Assembly: GCA_035296565.1 (NCBI GenBank)
Contig: DATHAQ010000028.1
Span: 114,349 to 178,348, forward strand
Length of the DNA: 64,000 nucleotides
Origin: JACCZR01 sp035296565
GTDB lineage: Bacteria; Actinomycetota; Thermoleophilia; Solirubrobacterales; Thermoleophilaceae
Direction of reading: 5' to 3'
Shown in pieces: positions 38,656 through 47,138 of the stretch. The notes beneath the pieces are model-generated. The model did no database searches, was not told the DNA's origin, and saw nothing but the letters and a program-made list of their open reading frames with translations. Numbering within the stretch: position 1 is the first letter of the stretch; every line of letters starts with the position of its first letter. The position numbers and the translations under genes were made by a program.

Positions 38656-39076
38656 AGTACGTCCCGCATTCGACGACCGCGAGGTGAGCGCCGCCCTCGA
38701 CCTCCGCGAGCGCGTGTTCGCTGTCGAGCAGGGCGTCGACCCTGCGGCCGACCGCGACGGCCGCGACCACGAGGCGCTGCACCTGGTGGCCGTGGACGAC
38801 GGGGAGGTGGTGGGCACCTGCCGGCTGGTGCTGCACGGCGCGCAGGCGCGGCTCGGCCGCCTCGCCGTCCTGCGCTCCCGGCGCCGCGAGGGCCTCGGCG
38901 CCGCGCTGCTGGCGGAGGCCGACCGCCAGGCGCGCGCGGCCGGTGCCCGCCTCATCGACCTCCACGCCCAGCTGCCCGCCCGCGAGCTCTACCTGCGCGA
39001 CGGCTACACCGAGCGCGGCGACGTCTTCGTCGAGGAGGGCATCGAACACGTGGCGATGGACAAGCGCCTTGCCTGA
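38600..39076 (+). CDS. GNAT family N-acetyltransferase
   Basis: The recognisable domain runs from about 38655 (EVRPAFDDREVSAALDLRER) through VFAVEQGVDP, HLVAVDDGEVVGTCRLVL, the acetyl-CoA loop RRREGLGAALLAEADRQA and LYLRDGYTERGDVFVEEGI. The EQGVD and YxxxGF-like C-terminal segments resemble the ElaA/YjcF subgroup. Start is unresolved. GTG 38600 keeps the first beta strand but overlaps tlpA by 56 nt, whereas GTG 38684 avoids overlap but cuts it off. Substrate unknown. Confidence 0.75.
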   Translation: MGTRARGSSPRTSAATRAEVRPAFDDREVSAALDLRERVFAVEQGVDPAADRDGRDHEALHLVAVDDGEVVGTCRLVLHGAQARLGRLAVLRSRRREGLGAALLAEADRQARAAGARLIDLHAQLPARELYLRDGYTERGDVFVEEGIEHVAMDKRLA

Positions 39077-40046
39077 GCTGCGCACCGACCCCCTCTCGGG
39101 GCTGCGGGTCATCGTCGCCGGGGAGCGATCCGAGCGGCCTGGGGCGTTCCTGCCCCCGGCGAAGCGGCCGCCCATCGACGTCGACGGCGACCCCTTCGCC
39201 CCCGGCCACGAGGACCACACCCCTCCCGAACTGGACCGCGACGGCGACCCGTGGACGGTGCGCGTGGTACCCAACCTCTTTCCCGCACTCGCGGAGGTGG
39301 TGGACGAGGGTGGCGAGGACCCGCTGGCCTCCGGGCGCGGCCAGCCCGAGCTGTTCGCCACGCGGCCCGCGGCCGGCGCACACGAGGTGATCGTCAACGC
39401 GCCCGACTCCGTGTGGTCGCTGAGCGAGGTCGGGCCCGAGCAGGTCGAGCGTGCGATGGCGATGTGGCGGCGGCGGATGAACGCCCACGCGGATAGCTCC
39501 TACGCGCACCTGATCGTCAACGAGGGCCGAGAAGCGGGCGCCTCGCTGCCGCACACCCACTCGCAGCTCTACGCCCTCGGATTTGTGCCCGCCCAGATCG
39601 CCCGGGAGCGCGAGCGCTTCACCGCCTACTCCGACCGCACCGAGGGCCGCAACCTGCTCGAGGACGTGCTGCAGGAGGAGGTGCGCCGCCGCGAGCGCGT
39701 GGTGACCGTCGACTCCGAGGCGGTGCTGCTGTGCCCCTTCGCCTCGCGGGTGCCCTTCCACATGCAGCTCGTACCCCGCCGTCCTGCCGCCCGCTTCGAG
39801 GACGAGGGCCCGCTGGGCGCCGGGCTGCTGCATGCGGCCCTGGCGCGCCTGCGCGACGCGCTCGGCGGCCTGCCGCCGCTGAACATGTGGGTTCGCACCG
39901 CGCCCCGCGGCGCCGAGCACTTCTGCTGGCGGATCGAGGTCCTGCCCCGCCTGGCGCACCTCGCCGGGCTCGAGCTGGGCACCGGTGTGCACCTCAACGT
40001 GCTGCCCCCCGAGTCGGCCGCCCGGCGCCTGCGCGAGAGCGGATAG
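39069..40046 (+). CDS. GalT-like nucleotidyltransferase lacking zinc cysteines
   Basis: 325 residues. ELRTDPLSGLRVIVAGER begins the galactose-1-phosphate uridylyltransferase fold. The catalytic HxHxQ is ASLPHTHSQLYALG, and a second half contains PFASRVPFHMQLVP and FCWRIEVLPRL. The zinc-binding CPFCPGxE of the family reads DPFAPGHEDHTPPE, so both cysteines are replaced. Transferase chemistry may persist through the His, with altered metal dependence. TTG 39069 overlaps the GNAT stop by 8 nt. Confidence 0.8.
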   Translation: MPELRTDPLSGLRVIVAGERSERPGAFLPPAKRPPIDVDGDPFAPGHEDHTPPELDRDGDPWTVRVVPNLFPALAEVVDEGGEDPLASGRGQPELFATRPAAGAHEVIVNAPDSVWSLSEVGPEQVERAMAMWRRRMNAHADSSYAHLIVNEGREAGASLPHTHSQLYALGFVPAQIARERERFTAYSDRTEGRNLLEDVLQEEVRRRERVVTVDSEAVLLCPFASRVPFHMQLVPRRPAARFEDEGPLGAGLLHAALARLRDALGGLPPLNMWVRTAPRGAEHFCWRIEVLPRLAHLAGLELGTGVHLNVLPPESAARRLRESG

Positions 40047-40088
40047 CGCGGGGATAGTCCTCGTCCCCTGTTGTAGCTTCCGCGCTCC

Positions 40089-40694
40089 ATGCCGCCTTCC
40101 GAGCGCCCCGTCCCCAGGTACGTCGCCCAGCCGCCGCAGGAGCCGCTGCCCTACGGCCGCTGGGCGGAGACCCTGCTCGGCCACTTTCGCGACAGCTGCG
40201 CCGACGTCGGCGAGGAACCGGCCGCTGGGGCCGAGCCCGTCTGGTTTCCCGAGCGCAGCTGGAACGGGCGGACCTACCTTCCGCTGACCGTCGCGTCCGA
40301 GGGCGGGGGCGAGCTGTTCGGCTACGTCTCCTGGCGGCGCGAGCACGAGGGCGCGCAGGCAGCGAAGTTCGAAGCCCAGGCCAACTACACCGAGGACACC
40401 GCCGACAAGAACCCCGACTGGCAGCTCGACCTCTCCGACGAGGAGATCGGGCACTGGAGGGCGAGCGAGGGGCGCCGTGGCACGATGACCCTGGTCTGGG
40501 GCGTGGCCATGGTGCCGAACGGCGTCGTGGCGACCGCTGAGCTCGGCCCCACCACCACCGACCAGTGCGAGCTGATCTCCGACCGCTTCACGCTGATCTC
40601 GCTCGACCGCTTCACCGGCGACTACGTCGAGGTCCGCCTCTATGGGCCCAAGGGCGCGGAGCTGGCGGCCGAGCCGCTCTACGAAGACGAGTAG
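40089..40694 (+). CDS. protein of unknown function
   Basis: 201 residues, soluble, without signal peptide or membrane segment. It opens PPSERPVPRYVAQPPQEPLP and contains a beta-rich region (GRTYLPLTVASEGGGELFGYVSW), an Asp/Glu-rich middle (DWQLDLSDEEIGHWRA) and a second beta-rich region ending in an acidic tail. I do not recognise the family. ATG 40089 lies 9 nt after TAGCTT (40074-40079), suggesting its own near-leaderless promoter, independent of galT. The tRNA-Arg follows 22 nt downstream. Confidence 0.7.
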   Translation: MPPSERPVPRYVAQPPQEPLPYGRWAETLLGHFRDSCADVGEEPAAGAEPVWFPERSWNGRTYLPLTVASEGGGELFGYVSWRREHEGAQAAKFEAQANYTEDTADKNPDWQLDLSDEEIGHWRASEGRRGTMTLVWGVAMVPNGVVATAELGPTTTDQCELISDRFTLISLDRFTGDYVEVRLYGPKGAELAAEPLYEDE

Positions 40695-40702
40695 CGGCGA
40701 AG

Positions 40703-40708
40703 TACGCT
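40703..40708 (+). promoter_or_regulatory. -10 box (TACGCT) of tRNA-Arg
   Basis: TACGCT ends 8 nt before the first base of the tRNA. The same hexamer precedes the cupin gene at 25747. Confidence 0.45.
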
Positions 40709-40716
40709 GCTCTGCG

Positions 40717-40790
<74 letters not shown>

Positions 40791-40875
40791 TTCCAGGAGC
40801 GCTTACCGGTTACCATGCTCGGAGAGCCGGCGTCGAAGGGCCCGTGAGGGACTGGTTCGACGGGGGTGAGAGGAA

Positions 40876-41877
40876 ATGCGAATGGACGACCGTGATCCCC
40901 AGACCGGGGTAGGTCAGGACAGCGCCGAGCAAGAACTGAGCGACGCAGACCAGACGCTCGCCGATCAGGAGCAGACGCTCGGCGATCGCGATCAGACGCT
41001 CAGCGACCGGGACCAGCTGGCCTCGGAAGAGGACCAGGCCGTCTCCGACCGGGAGGCCGAGGCCGGTGGCAACCGTGAGGGAAGGATCAAGGCCACCGCA
41101 GCGCGCATGGAGACGACGCGGGAGCGCGAGCAGATCGCCGCCCTGCGCGACGTCGCCGGCGACGATCGGGACCGCTCGGCCAAGCGGCGCGACGAGCTCT
41201 CGAAGCTTCGCGACGAGATCGCCCGCCAGCGCGACCAGGAGGCTGCGCGGATCGACGCCAGGGACGACGTCTTCGACCGCCACACGCTCCGGCTGGAGGA
41301 GCTTCGCGCCCGTGCGCGGGCCACGCGCGTCCGCGCCGCGGATGACCGCGACCGCGCGGCTCGCGACCGCGTCCAAGCAGCCCGCGACCGCGCCCAGGCG
41401 GCCGAGGATCGCGAGCGGGCCGCCCGCGACCGCGAGCTGGCAGGCACCGACGAGCTCACGGGCGCGCGGCGCCGGGGAGTGGGACTCGAGGAGCTCGAGA
41501 ACGAGATGAAGCGTGCGCGGCGCGAGGGCACCGGCCTCATCGCCGCCTACGTCGACGTGGACGGCCTGAAGGCGATAAACGACAGCCGCGGTCACGAAGC
41601 GGGGGACGCCGTCCTGCGAGCGGTGGCCGCGGGGCTGCGTCGACACATGCGCTCGTACGACCTCCTGATCCGGGTGGGAGGCGACGAGTTCCTGTGCGTC
41701 CTGCCCAGCGTCAGCGCCGATGAAGCCCGCCGACGCTTCGGCGGTCTCAACGCGGACCTCAACGGAGCAGCGGGCAACTCCGTGAGCATCGGCTACACCC
41801 AGCTGCGGGACGACGACACGCCAGAGGAGCTCATCCGGCGTGCCGACGCCGCGCTGCTGGCCTCGCGGAGGGGCTAG
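40876..41877 (+). CDS. diguanylate cyclase (GGDEF) with long charged coiled coil
   Basis: 333 residues. Residues 22-60 are five near-perfect heptads of the form DxDQTLx. Residues 150-188 form a second heptad run rich in Asp, Arg and Ala, giving a long helical stalk. The cyclase domain starts near TDELTGARRRG and holds YVDVDGLKAINDSRGHEAGD and the catalytic GGDEF at 268-272. A product-inhibition I-site RxxD (RSYD, 259-262) lies exactly five residues before it. No membrane segment is present. ATG 40876 follows a GAGAGGAA ribosome-binding site. Its TAG stop shares CTAG with the convergent HD gene. Confidence 0.9.
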   Translation: MRMDDRDPQTGVGQDSAEQELSDADQTLADQEQTLGDRDQTLSDRDQLASEEDQAVSDREAEAGGNREGRIKATAARMETTREREQIAALRDVAGDDRDRSAKRRDELSKLRDEIARQRDQEAARIDARDDVFDRHTLRLEELRARARATRVRAADDRDRAARDRVQAARDRAQAAEDRERAARDRELAGTDELTGARRRGVGLEELENEMKRARREGTGLIAAYVDVDGLKAINDSRGHEAGDAVLRAVAAGLRRHMRSYDLLIRVGGDEFLCVLPSVSADEARRRFGGLNADLNGAAGNSVSIGYTQLRDDDTPEELIRRADAALLASRRG

Positions 41878-42419
41878 TTCGCCAGCAGGGCGAGGGCCCG
41901 CCGGTAGGGCGGGGACCCGGTGTCCACATGCCGCCGAGGGTGCTCGAGACGATCCTCCAGATCGGCCCGCTTGACCGCGCGGGCGAGTGCACCTGCGCCA
42001 CCTGACGCCCCCAGGATCCGGTTCACGTGGGACAGGTAGCCCATCTCGTCCTGGTTGGGAGCCGGCCGGGTGAGCAGCCGCAGCGCACGAAGCTCGTCGT
42101 CGGACACCCCAGCGTCAAGCAGCTCCTCCTCGGGGACCGTCGTCCACTCGAGCACCTCGTGCAGCCAGCCCACGTTGCGAGCGAAGGGCGGACTCGCGAA
42201 CGCCACACGGCGGACGTGGGCGATCAACGGCGCGCCCGTGGGCTCCAACTGGCCGGCGTGCGCCGCCTCCGCGAGTGCGCGGGCCTCGTCCGGGCTCAGG
42301 GGGACCCCAGGGCGGTCATCCCGGTGACCCTCCCACCATGAAGCGGCAGAGGCAACCGTGCGTGTACACCCGGCGGGACACGTCCCTGCACCATTGCCCG
42401 CACTCGACCGGGCAAACAA
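41874..42419 (-). CDS. HD-domain protein related to RelA/SpoT-type hydrolases (start uncertain)
   Basis: The conserved domain runs from about 42299: AHAGQLEPTGAPLIAHVRRVA, VGWLHEVLEWTTVPEEELLDAG, ALRLLTRPAPNQDEMGYL and ARAVKRADLEDRLEHP. The order matches the small (p)ppGpp-hydrolase/Mesh1-like HD fold. The HD dyad itself reads HE, so one metal ligand is changed. Canonical starts are TTG 42419 or one near 42545, both leaving a non-conserved N-terminus. CTG 42299 would match the domain start exactly. Substrate is unknown. Confidence 0.6.
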   Translation of the reverse strand: MFARSSAGNGAGTCPAGCTRTVASAASWWEGHRDDRPGVPLSPDEARALAEAAHAGQLEPTGAPLIAHVRRVAFASPPFARNVGWLHEVLEWTTVPEEELLDAGVSDDELRALRLLTRPAPNQDEMGYLSHVNRILGASGGAGALARAVKRADLEDRLEHPRRHVDTGSPPYRRALALLAN

Positions 42420-42428
42420 CCTGTCCGG

Positions 42429-42764
42429 GTGTTCCGTTTCCGAGCACGCCAGCGGCAGAGCCCGCCGGACCAGCTCGAGGTCTGTCGCGGCTGCGGCCGC
42501 GACCTGGTTCATCCCGTGCGCTGGCGCGAGGCCGATCAGCACCACTGGTGGGTGGAGCTGCGCTGCGGAGGGTGTGGTGTTCGCCGCCGTGGGCGCTTCC
42601 CCGACGACTCAGTGCAGCGCTTCGACCGGCGGCTCGATCGCGCCCAGCGGGAGATCGAGAGCGAGGCCGACCGGCTCCACTTCGCATGGCGCTCTCAAGA
42701 GGCCGACGCGTTCGCCGCAGCGTTGGAGCGCGATCTCATCGAGGCCGGAGACTTCGGCGGCTGA
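42429..42764 (+). CDS. small zinc-ribbon-like protein
   Basis: 111 residues. Two Cys pairs (CRGCGRDLVHPVRW and VELRCGGCGVRRRG) form a likely zinc ribbon. They are followed by a helical C-terminus with DSVQRFDRRLDRAQREIESE and ERDLIEAGDFGG. The QRFDRRLDR segment and the ending LIEAGDF recur, from memory, in small proteins of Solirubrobacterales. Function unknown; nucleic-acid or protein binding is possible. The start is GTG 42429. Confidence 0.7.
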   Translation: MFRFRARQRQSPPDQLEVCRGCGRDLVHPVRWREADQHHWWVELRCGGCGVRRRGRFPDDSVQRFDRRLDRAQREIESEADRLHFAWRSQEADAFAAALERDLIEAGDFGG

Positions 42765-42846
42765 GAGCCGACAAGGTGGCAGGCACCACGACCTGAGGCA
42801 TGGCTCCCAGGTGGCGCCAGGGCCGAAGTCCCGCAGTATGGGGAGC

Positions 42847-43455
42847 ATGGAAGTCGTCGTTTTGGCGTTCGTGATGGTCGCGGGCCCGCAGATCCTCAGC
42901 TCCATCTTCTTTGCCACCAGCGACCACTGGCGGCCCACCTCTGCGGCCTACATCGCCGGCGCGGGGATCTCGATCAGCATCATCGTCTCCGCCGCGTTCC
43001 TGCTGAGCAGCGGCGCCTCGAACGAGGGCACGTCGGACAAAACCCTCTACTGGATCATCCTTGCGCTGCTCCTGTTCGCGGTGATCCACACCTTCCTCAC
43101 GCGCAAGACGGCGGAGCCGCCCAAGTGGATGGGCAAGCTGCAGACGGCCAGCACGCGCTTTGCCTTCATACTCGGCTTCCTGCTGCTCGGCGTCTTCCCG
43201 AGTGACCTCGTGACGTCGGTCTCCGTCGGGTCCTACCTCGAGGCCAAGGGCCACCCCCTCTGGTACTTCCTCGCCTTCCTCGGGCTCACGCTGCTGTTCC
43301 TGGCCCTGCCGGCCCTGACGCTCCTCATCCTGGGCTCGCGGGCCGAGCCCTACCTCCCGAAGGCGCGCAACTGGATGACCCAGAACGCCTGGATCGTCAA
43401 CGAGCTCGTGCTCGCGCTGTTCATCGCCCTCGTGATCAGCAACATCGCGAGCTGA
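42847..43455 (+). CDS. GAP/Sap-family membrane protein (LysE-clan transporter-like)
   Basis: 202 residues with six predicted helices (VVVLAFVMVAGPQILSSIFF, ISISIIVSAAFLLS, LYWIILALLLFAVIHTFL, FAFILGFLLLGVFPSDLVTS and others). VFPSDLVTSVSVGSYLEAKG and the helix distribution resemble the actinobacterial GAP (Sap, sulfolipid-addressing protein) family. Transport substrate unknown. ATG 42847 is used. Its TGA is overlapped by a CTG that could start the next gene. Confidence 0.75.
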   Translation: MEVVVLAFVMVAGPQILSSIFFATSDHWRPTSAAYIAGAGISISIIVSAAFLLSSGASNEGTSDKTLYWIILALLLFAVIHTFLTRKTAEPPKWMGKLQTASTRFAFILGFLLLGVFPSDLVTSVSVGSYLEAKGHPLWYFLAFLGLTLLFLALPALTLLILGSRAEPYLPKARNWMTQNAWIVNELVLALFIALVISNIAS

Positions 43456-44207
43456 TCGGCGGGGAGGAGCGACTCACCTGGGCGGGACACGCCACCGCCC
43501 TGATCGAGACCGGCGGCGAGCGCCTGCTCACCGACCCCCTGCTGCGCGAGCGAGTGGCCCACATCAGCCGACGCGCCCCTCTCCCCGCCCGCGAGCTGTT
43601 CTCGCCCCTCAGCGCCGTGCTCGTCTCGCACGCTCACCGCGATCACCTCGACCTGCCCTCGCTGAAGGCGCTGGACGTGGAGGGCCCGGTCCTGGTCCCC
43701 CGAGGCTGCGGCCGGCTGGTGGGGCGCGCGCTCCCGGCAGCCACCGTGCACGAGCTCGAGGCGGGGGACCGCGTGACCCTGGGAGCAGTCGACGTGGTGG
43801 CCACCCACGCCGAGCACGACGGGCGGCGCATCCCGCTCGGGCGGCACATGCCCTCGTTGGGCTTCGTGGTCGAGGGCCCGAGCCGGCTGTACTTCGCGGG
43901 CGACACCGACCTGTTCCCCGGGATGGGCGAGCTCGGCCGCCTCGACGTCGCCCTGCTGCCCGTGTGGGGCTGGGGCAAGCGACTCCCGCGCGGCCACCTG
44001 ACCCCCGAGCGCGCCGCACGCGCGGCAGCGCTGATCAGGCCGGAGAGGGCCGTTCCCATCCACTGGGGCACCTACGCGGCGCCGCGAGCGTGGCTGCCCG
44101 AACCCGACCGCCCGGCGCGGAGGTTCGAGGAGCTGGTCTCCGAAGGGGGGTCAGGAGTCGCGGTCAGCGTCCTGGAGCCCGGAGACCAGCTCGCCCTTTC
44201 CGGCTGA
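43452..44207 (+). CDS. MBL-fold metallohydrolase (UlaG/NAPE-PLD-like)
   Basis: 251 residues if started at CTG 43452. LTWAGHATALIETGGERLLTDPLL is the conserved first strand pair, SHAHRDHLDLP the HxHxDH zinc motif, YFAGDTDLFPGM the bridging Asp and AVPIHWGTYA the last His. The first canonical start (GTG 43554) would delete the first 34 residues of the domain. CTG 43452 overlaps the preceding stop as CTGA, the same geometry as ATGA/GTGA overlaps elsewhere, so CTG initiation is proposed. The 3' end overlaps the convergent phosphatase gene by 57 nt. Confidence 0.8.
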   Translation: MIGGEERLTWAGHATALIETGGERLLTDPLLRERVAHISRRAPLPARELFSPLSAVLVSHAHRDHLDLPSLKALDVEGPVLVPRGCGRLVGRALPAATVHELEAGDRVTLGAVDVVATHAEHDGRRIPLGRHMPSLGFVVEGPSRLYFAGDTDLFPGMGELGRLDVALLPVWGWGKRLPRGHLTPERAARAAALIRPERAVPIHWGTYAAPRAWLPEPDRPARRFEELVSEGGSGVAVSVLEPGDQLALSG

Positions 44208-46181
44208 GGAAACCGAGTAGCTGCTGTGGCCCAGCCCGGCGAGCCACCGCCTGAAGTGGCGGTGCATCGCCTCGGCCCCGACCACCGGCTCCTCCGGCTC
44301 GGCCCACTCCGACGGGACCATCGCGAAGGGCCGGGACTGTCCGCCGCCCATTCCGCCGTGTGAGCCGACCAGCTCCTCGAACGCGGCCACCTCGTCGGTC
44401 GCCGGCCAGTAGGTGCTGTTCACGACGATGTCCGGGCAGTGCGGGAAGCCGTCGGTGCGGCGCACGTGGCGGGCGGCGGTGGGCGGGAACGCAGCGAGGG
44501 GGTCCTCTCCCTCCACCCGTTCGTCGTCGAGGAACCGGATGCCGCCCGGCCCGAGGACGACGGCTCCGTCGCGCTCGGAGCGCACGAGCAGGAACCCGAC
44601 CCCGGGGTGCTTCCGCAGCGTGGGGATCAGCTCGGGCCACCTCTCCTGGATGCGCTCGAGCGTCACCCTGCCGGGCTCGCGCGGAAACGACACGAGGCCG
44701 AGGCAGCCGGAGGCCATGACCGACAGCTCGGGCACCTCGCCGTCATCCCTCTTCTCGTCGTCCTCGCGGCCCCGGCCGAGGCCCTCGGTGAGCGAGGCGC
44801 TGAGGTAGGCCGGAGCCTCGTTGCTCCGGGCCGCCGAGGCCTCGACGTGAGTGGCGGCGGTGGCCTCCTGCACCAGGTCCTCGAGCGACACGCCGTAACG
44901 GTCCAGGAAGGTCTCGCCCTGGGACTGGCCGTGGTCGGAGAGGACGACGAAGCAGTACGGCCGCGGTGCGTCGCGTGCGGCGGCCACGATGCGTCCGATC
45001 CGGCGGTCGACCTTGCGCAGGACCGAGAGAGCGTCTGCGCGCTCCACGCCGGAGTGGTGGGCCACCTCGTCGTAGGCCAGGAAGGTCGAGTAGCCCACCG
45101 GCCGGCCGGCGTAGAGATCGGAGATGACGGCCTGCACCTGGAGGTCGGTCTGGATCACGGTCCCCCAGGCGCGGACCATCGCGTACTTGCGGTCGCGTTC
45201 GATCCTGGGTCGCACGTCGCGTCGCCGTTGCTGTGCGGCGAACCAGCGCTCCTGGACGATGTCGGCGATCGTCAAGGCGATGGTCCGGGTGACGTTGTAG
45301 GGGTTGGCGAAGTAGGCGAAGTAGTCCTCGCCGATGCGGCCCTCGCGGTGGCGGTCGAGCACGGTGCTCATCGTGAGCAGCGTGTGGGCCGCGTCGCCCG
45401 ACACGATGTTCGCCCGGCTGGCCCCGTCCTCGTGCAGCAGGCCGCGGCCGTCGGAGTGGCGCCGCTCGATCTCGGCGGCGTCGCGGGGGTGGTTGGTCAC
45501 GATTGCGGCACCGCGGTCCTTCTCCCACCAGCGGAAGGCCGGTATGTCGTCGTTGTCGCCGTGCAGCAAGCCTGCCTGGCACGCGCCGGTCTGCGAGGAC
45601 CAGTCCGTCTCCCAGGCCATCAGCCGGTGGCTTCCCTCGCGAAGCCAGCGGGCCAGGTTCGGCGCGTTCCCGTCCCGGATGGCGCGCTGCAGGACGTCGT
45701 GGCCGAGGCCGTCGATCTCCAGGAAGTAGACCCCCGGGACGTCGAAGTCGCCCCCGGCCCGGTGGCGCGCGGCCTGGCGGCGCACCACGTTGCGGTACCA
45801 GAAGTCCTCGTCGTCGATGGCGAGCAGCGACGTGACGGCTGTGTTGACCACCGTGAGCCCGAACGCCACCACAACTCCCACGCCCGGCCGGGTTACCTCG
45901 ACGCCCGGCTCCAGCGCGGCGATCCCCGCCACGACCGCTCCGTTGAGCAAGAGCACCCCGAGCCCCAGTGTGAGCACGGTGAAGGGCAGCGCCACCCGGA
46001 TCAGCAGCGGCCACACGAGCGCGTTGACCAGACCGATCACCACGGCGGTCACCAGCGCCCAGCCGAAGTCCTTGACATCGAACCCGGCCAGCAGGTCGCT
46101 GAGGAGCATCAGCGCGCCCGCCGTCACCAGCAGCACCACGAGCGTGCGCCACACCTGCGGCAGGCCGGGCCGGCGGCTCAC
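44151..46181 (-). CDS. phage-holin-like membrane domain fused to alkaline-phosphatase-superfamily phosphodiesterase
   Basis: 676 residues. Residues 1-135 have four helices (TLVVLLVTAGALMLLSDLLAG, WALVTAVVIGLVNALVWPLL and two more) of the superfamily IV holin-like type. A soluble phosphodiesterase/nucleotide-pyrophosphatase domain follows, with FLEIDGLGHDVLQRAI (first metal Asp), WSSQTGACQAGLLHGDND (nucleophile Thr/Ser region), FLAYDEVAHHSG and FVVLSDHGQSQGETF. It is probably membrane-anchored; which side the catalytic domain faces is unclear. The substrate is unknown. GTG 46181 overlaps the RDD stop (GTGA). Confidence 0.82.
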   Translation of the reverse strand: MSRRPGLPQVWRTLVVLLVTAGALMLLSDLLAGFDVKDFGWALVTAVVIGLVNALVWPLLIRVALPFTVLTLGLGVLLLNGAVVAGIAALEPGVEVTRPGVGVVVAFGLTVVNTAVTSLLAIDDEDFWYRNVVRRQAARHRAGGDFDVPGVYFLEIDGLGHDVLQRAIRDGNAPNLARWLREGSHRLMAWETDWSSQTGACQAGLLHGDNDDIPAFRWWEKDRGAAIVTNHPRDAAEIERRHSDGRGLLHEDGASRANIVSGDAAHTLLTMSTVLDRHREGRIGEDYFAYFANPYNVTRTIALTIADIVQERWFAAQQRRRDVRPRIERDRKYAMVRAWGTVIQTDLQVQAVISDLYAGRPVGYSTFLAYDEVAHHSGVERADALSVLRKVDRRIGRIVAAARDAPRPYCFVVLSDHGQSQGETFLDRYGVSLEDLVQEATAATHVEASAARSNEAPAYLSASLTEGLGRGREDDEKRDDGEVPELSVMASGCLGLVSFPREPGRVTLERIQERWPELIPTLRKHPGVGFLLVRSERDGAVVLGPGGIRFLDDERVEGEDPLAAFPPTAARHVRRTDGFPHCPDIVVNSTYWPATDEVAAFEELVGSHGGMGGGQSRPFAMVPSEWAEPEEPVVGAEAMHRHFRRWLAGLGHSSYSVSSAGKGELVSGLQDADRDS

Positions 46182-46606
46182 CCCGGCACCCGGACGACCA
46201 CGCTCCGGGCCACGAAGTCCTGCAGGGCGCGGCGGTGGCGGTCGAACAGCACGGGCACGAACCCCGCGAGCAGGGGAATGGCGGCCAGCCCAAGGGCAAC
46301 CAGCCTGAGCGCGGCCGTGCGCCGCGTGAGGGTCCGGCCGTCCCGGCACTCGACGCGGATGCGCATGACGCGGTCGCCCGGGGTCTCCCCGGTGGCCGAC
46401 CAGAAGACGACGAAGTAGCCCACGGTCCACAGCACGAAGATCACGCCGCCGGCGGCGAGCAGCGCCTTGTCGACGTCGTCCGGGGTGTTCAGCACCGAGA
46501 GCGCGAGGCCCACCACCACGCCCACGGCGATCCCGGTGAGGTCGACGATCGCGGCGTCGATGGCGAAGGCGAGGGCCCGCGTCACCAGTCCGGCGTAGTT
46601 ATTCAA
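46178..46606 (-). CDS. RDD-family membrane protein
   Basis: 142 residues. The N-terminal helix contains GLVTRALAFAIDAAIVDLTG (the RxxAxxID core of RDD). Two further helices follow (ALLAAGGVIFVLWTVGYFVV and LRLVALGLAAIPLLAGFVPV). TGETPGDRVMRIRV and RALQDFVARSVVV are typical RDD ends. Members have been linked to Na+ or small-molecule transport, unproven here. TTG 46606 overlaps the stop of the upstream gene by 8 nt. Confidence 0.85.
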   Translation of the reverse strand: MNNYAGLVTRALAFAIDAAIVDLTGIAVGVVVGLALSVLNTPDDVDKALLAAGGVIFVLWTVGYFVVFWSATGETPGDRVMRIRVECRDGRTLTRRTAALRLVALGLAAIPLLAGFVPVLFDRHRRALQDFVARSVVVRVPG

Positions 46607-47138
46607 CGGCCGGCCTGGGAGACCGGCCCAGAAGCCGGCGGGCCAGCCGCTCGAGGCCGTCGTCCGCGCGCTCGGACTCCGCACGCACCTGGCCGGCGAC
46701 CTGGCCGGCGAAGCCGACCCCCTGACGGCCGATCGCGTCCGTGACCGCGGGGCTCTCGGCGATCTCCGCTACCAACCGCCACAGCTCGTCACTCTCGTGC
46801 AGACGCCCCACCACGGCGTCGACCAGGTGTGTCTCCATCGCCTGGTCCACCCCCTTCTCGAGCTCTGCGCTCTGCACCACCTCGTCGACGATGCCGGCGG
46901 CGATCAACTCGCGGGCGAGGCGCTCCGGCACGCCGTGGCGGACCAAGTCGCGGGCGAGGGCATCGACCAGGGGCCCGGCGAGCGCCTCGTCGAGCGCTCG
47001 GTCCAGTGCACCGCTCGCGAGCACCCGCCGGACCGCCTCGTCGGTGAAGGGCGCGGCAAGTACGGCGTCGAGCGCTGCCAGGCAGACGGACTCCGCGAGA
47101 GCGAGCGGAGGCCGCAGGACATAGCCGATCAACCCCAT
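46599..47138 (-). CDS. helical protein of unknown function
   Basis: 179 residues, Ala/Leu/Val-rich and almost entirely helical, without a clear membrane segment except a mildly hydrophobic start (GLIGYVLRPPLALAESVCLA). It has repeated short amphipathic segments (AVRRVLASGALDRALDEALA, LARDLVRHGVPERLARELIA, ELEKGVDQAMETHLVDAVVG). I do not recognise the family by name. Position just before the RDD and holin-phosphatase genes, with coupled overlaps, suggests a role in the same envelope function. Confidence 0.65.
   Translation of the reverse strand: MGLIGYVLRPPLALAESVCLAALDAVLAAPFTDEAVRRVLASGALDRALDEALAGPLVDALARDLVRHGVPERLARELIAAGIVDEVVQSAELEKGVDQAMETHLVDAVVGRLHESDELWRLVAEIAESPAVTDAIGRQGVGFAGQVAGQVRAESERADDGLERLARRLLGRSPRPAVE

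Noticed and set aside
44151..46181. Prophage remnant suggested by the holin-like domain
   Set aside because: No integrase, capsid, tail or lysin gene is nearby. The domain is a fused membrane anchor found in chromosomal actinobacterial phosphatases.
44439..46418. 659-codon plus-strand frame opposite the holin-phosphatase gene
   Set aside because: The minus strand encodes a clear membrane and phosphodiesterase protein; the plus frame has no motif and runs through two minus-strand genes.
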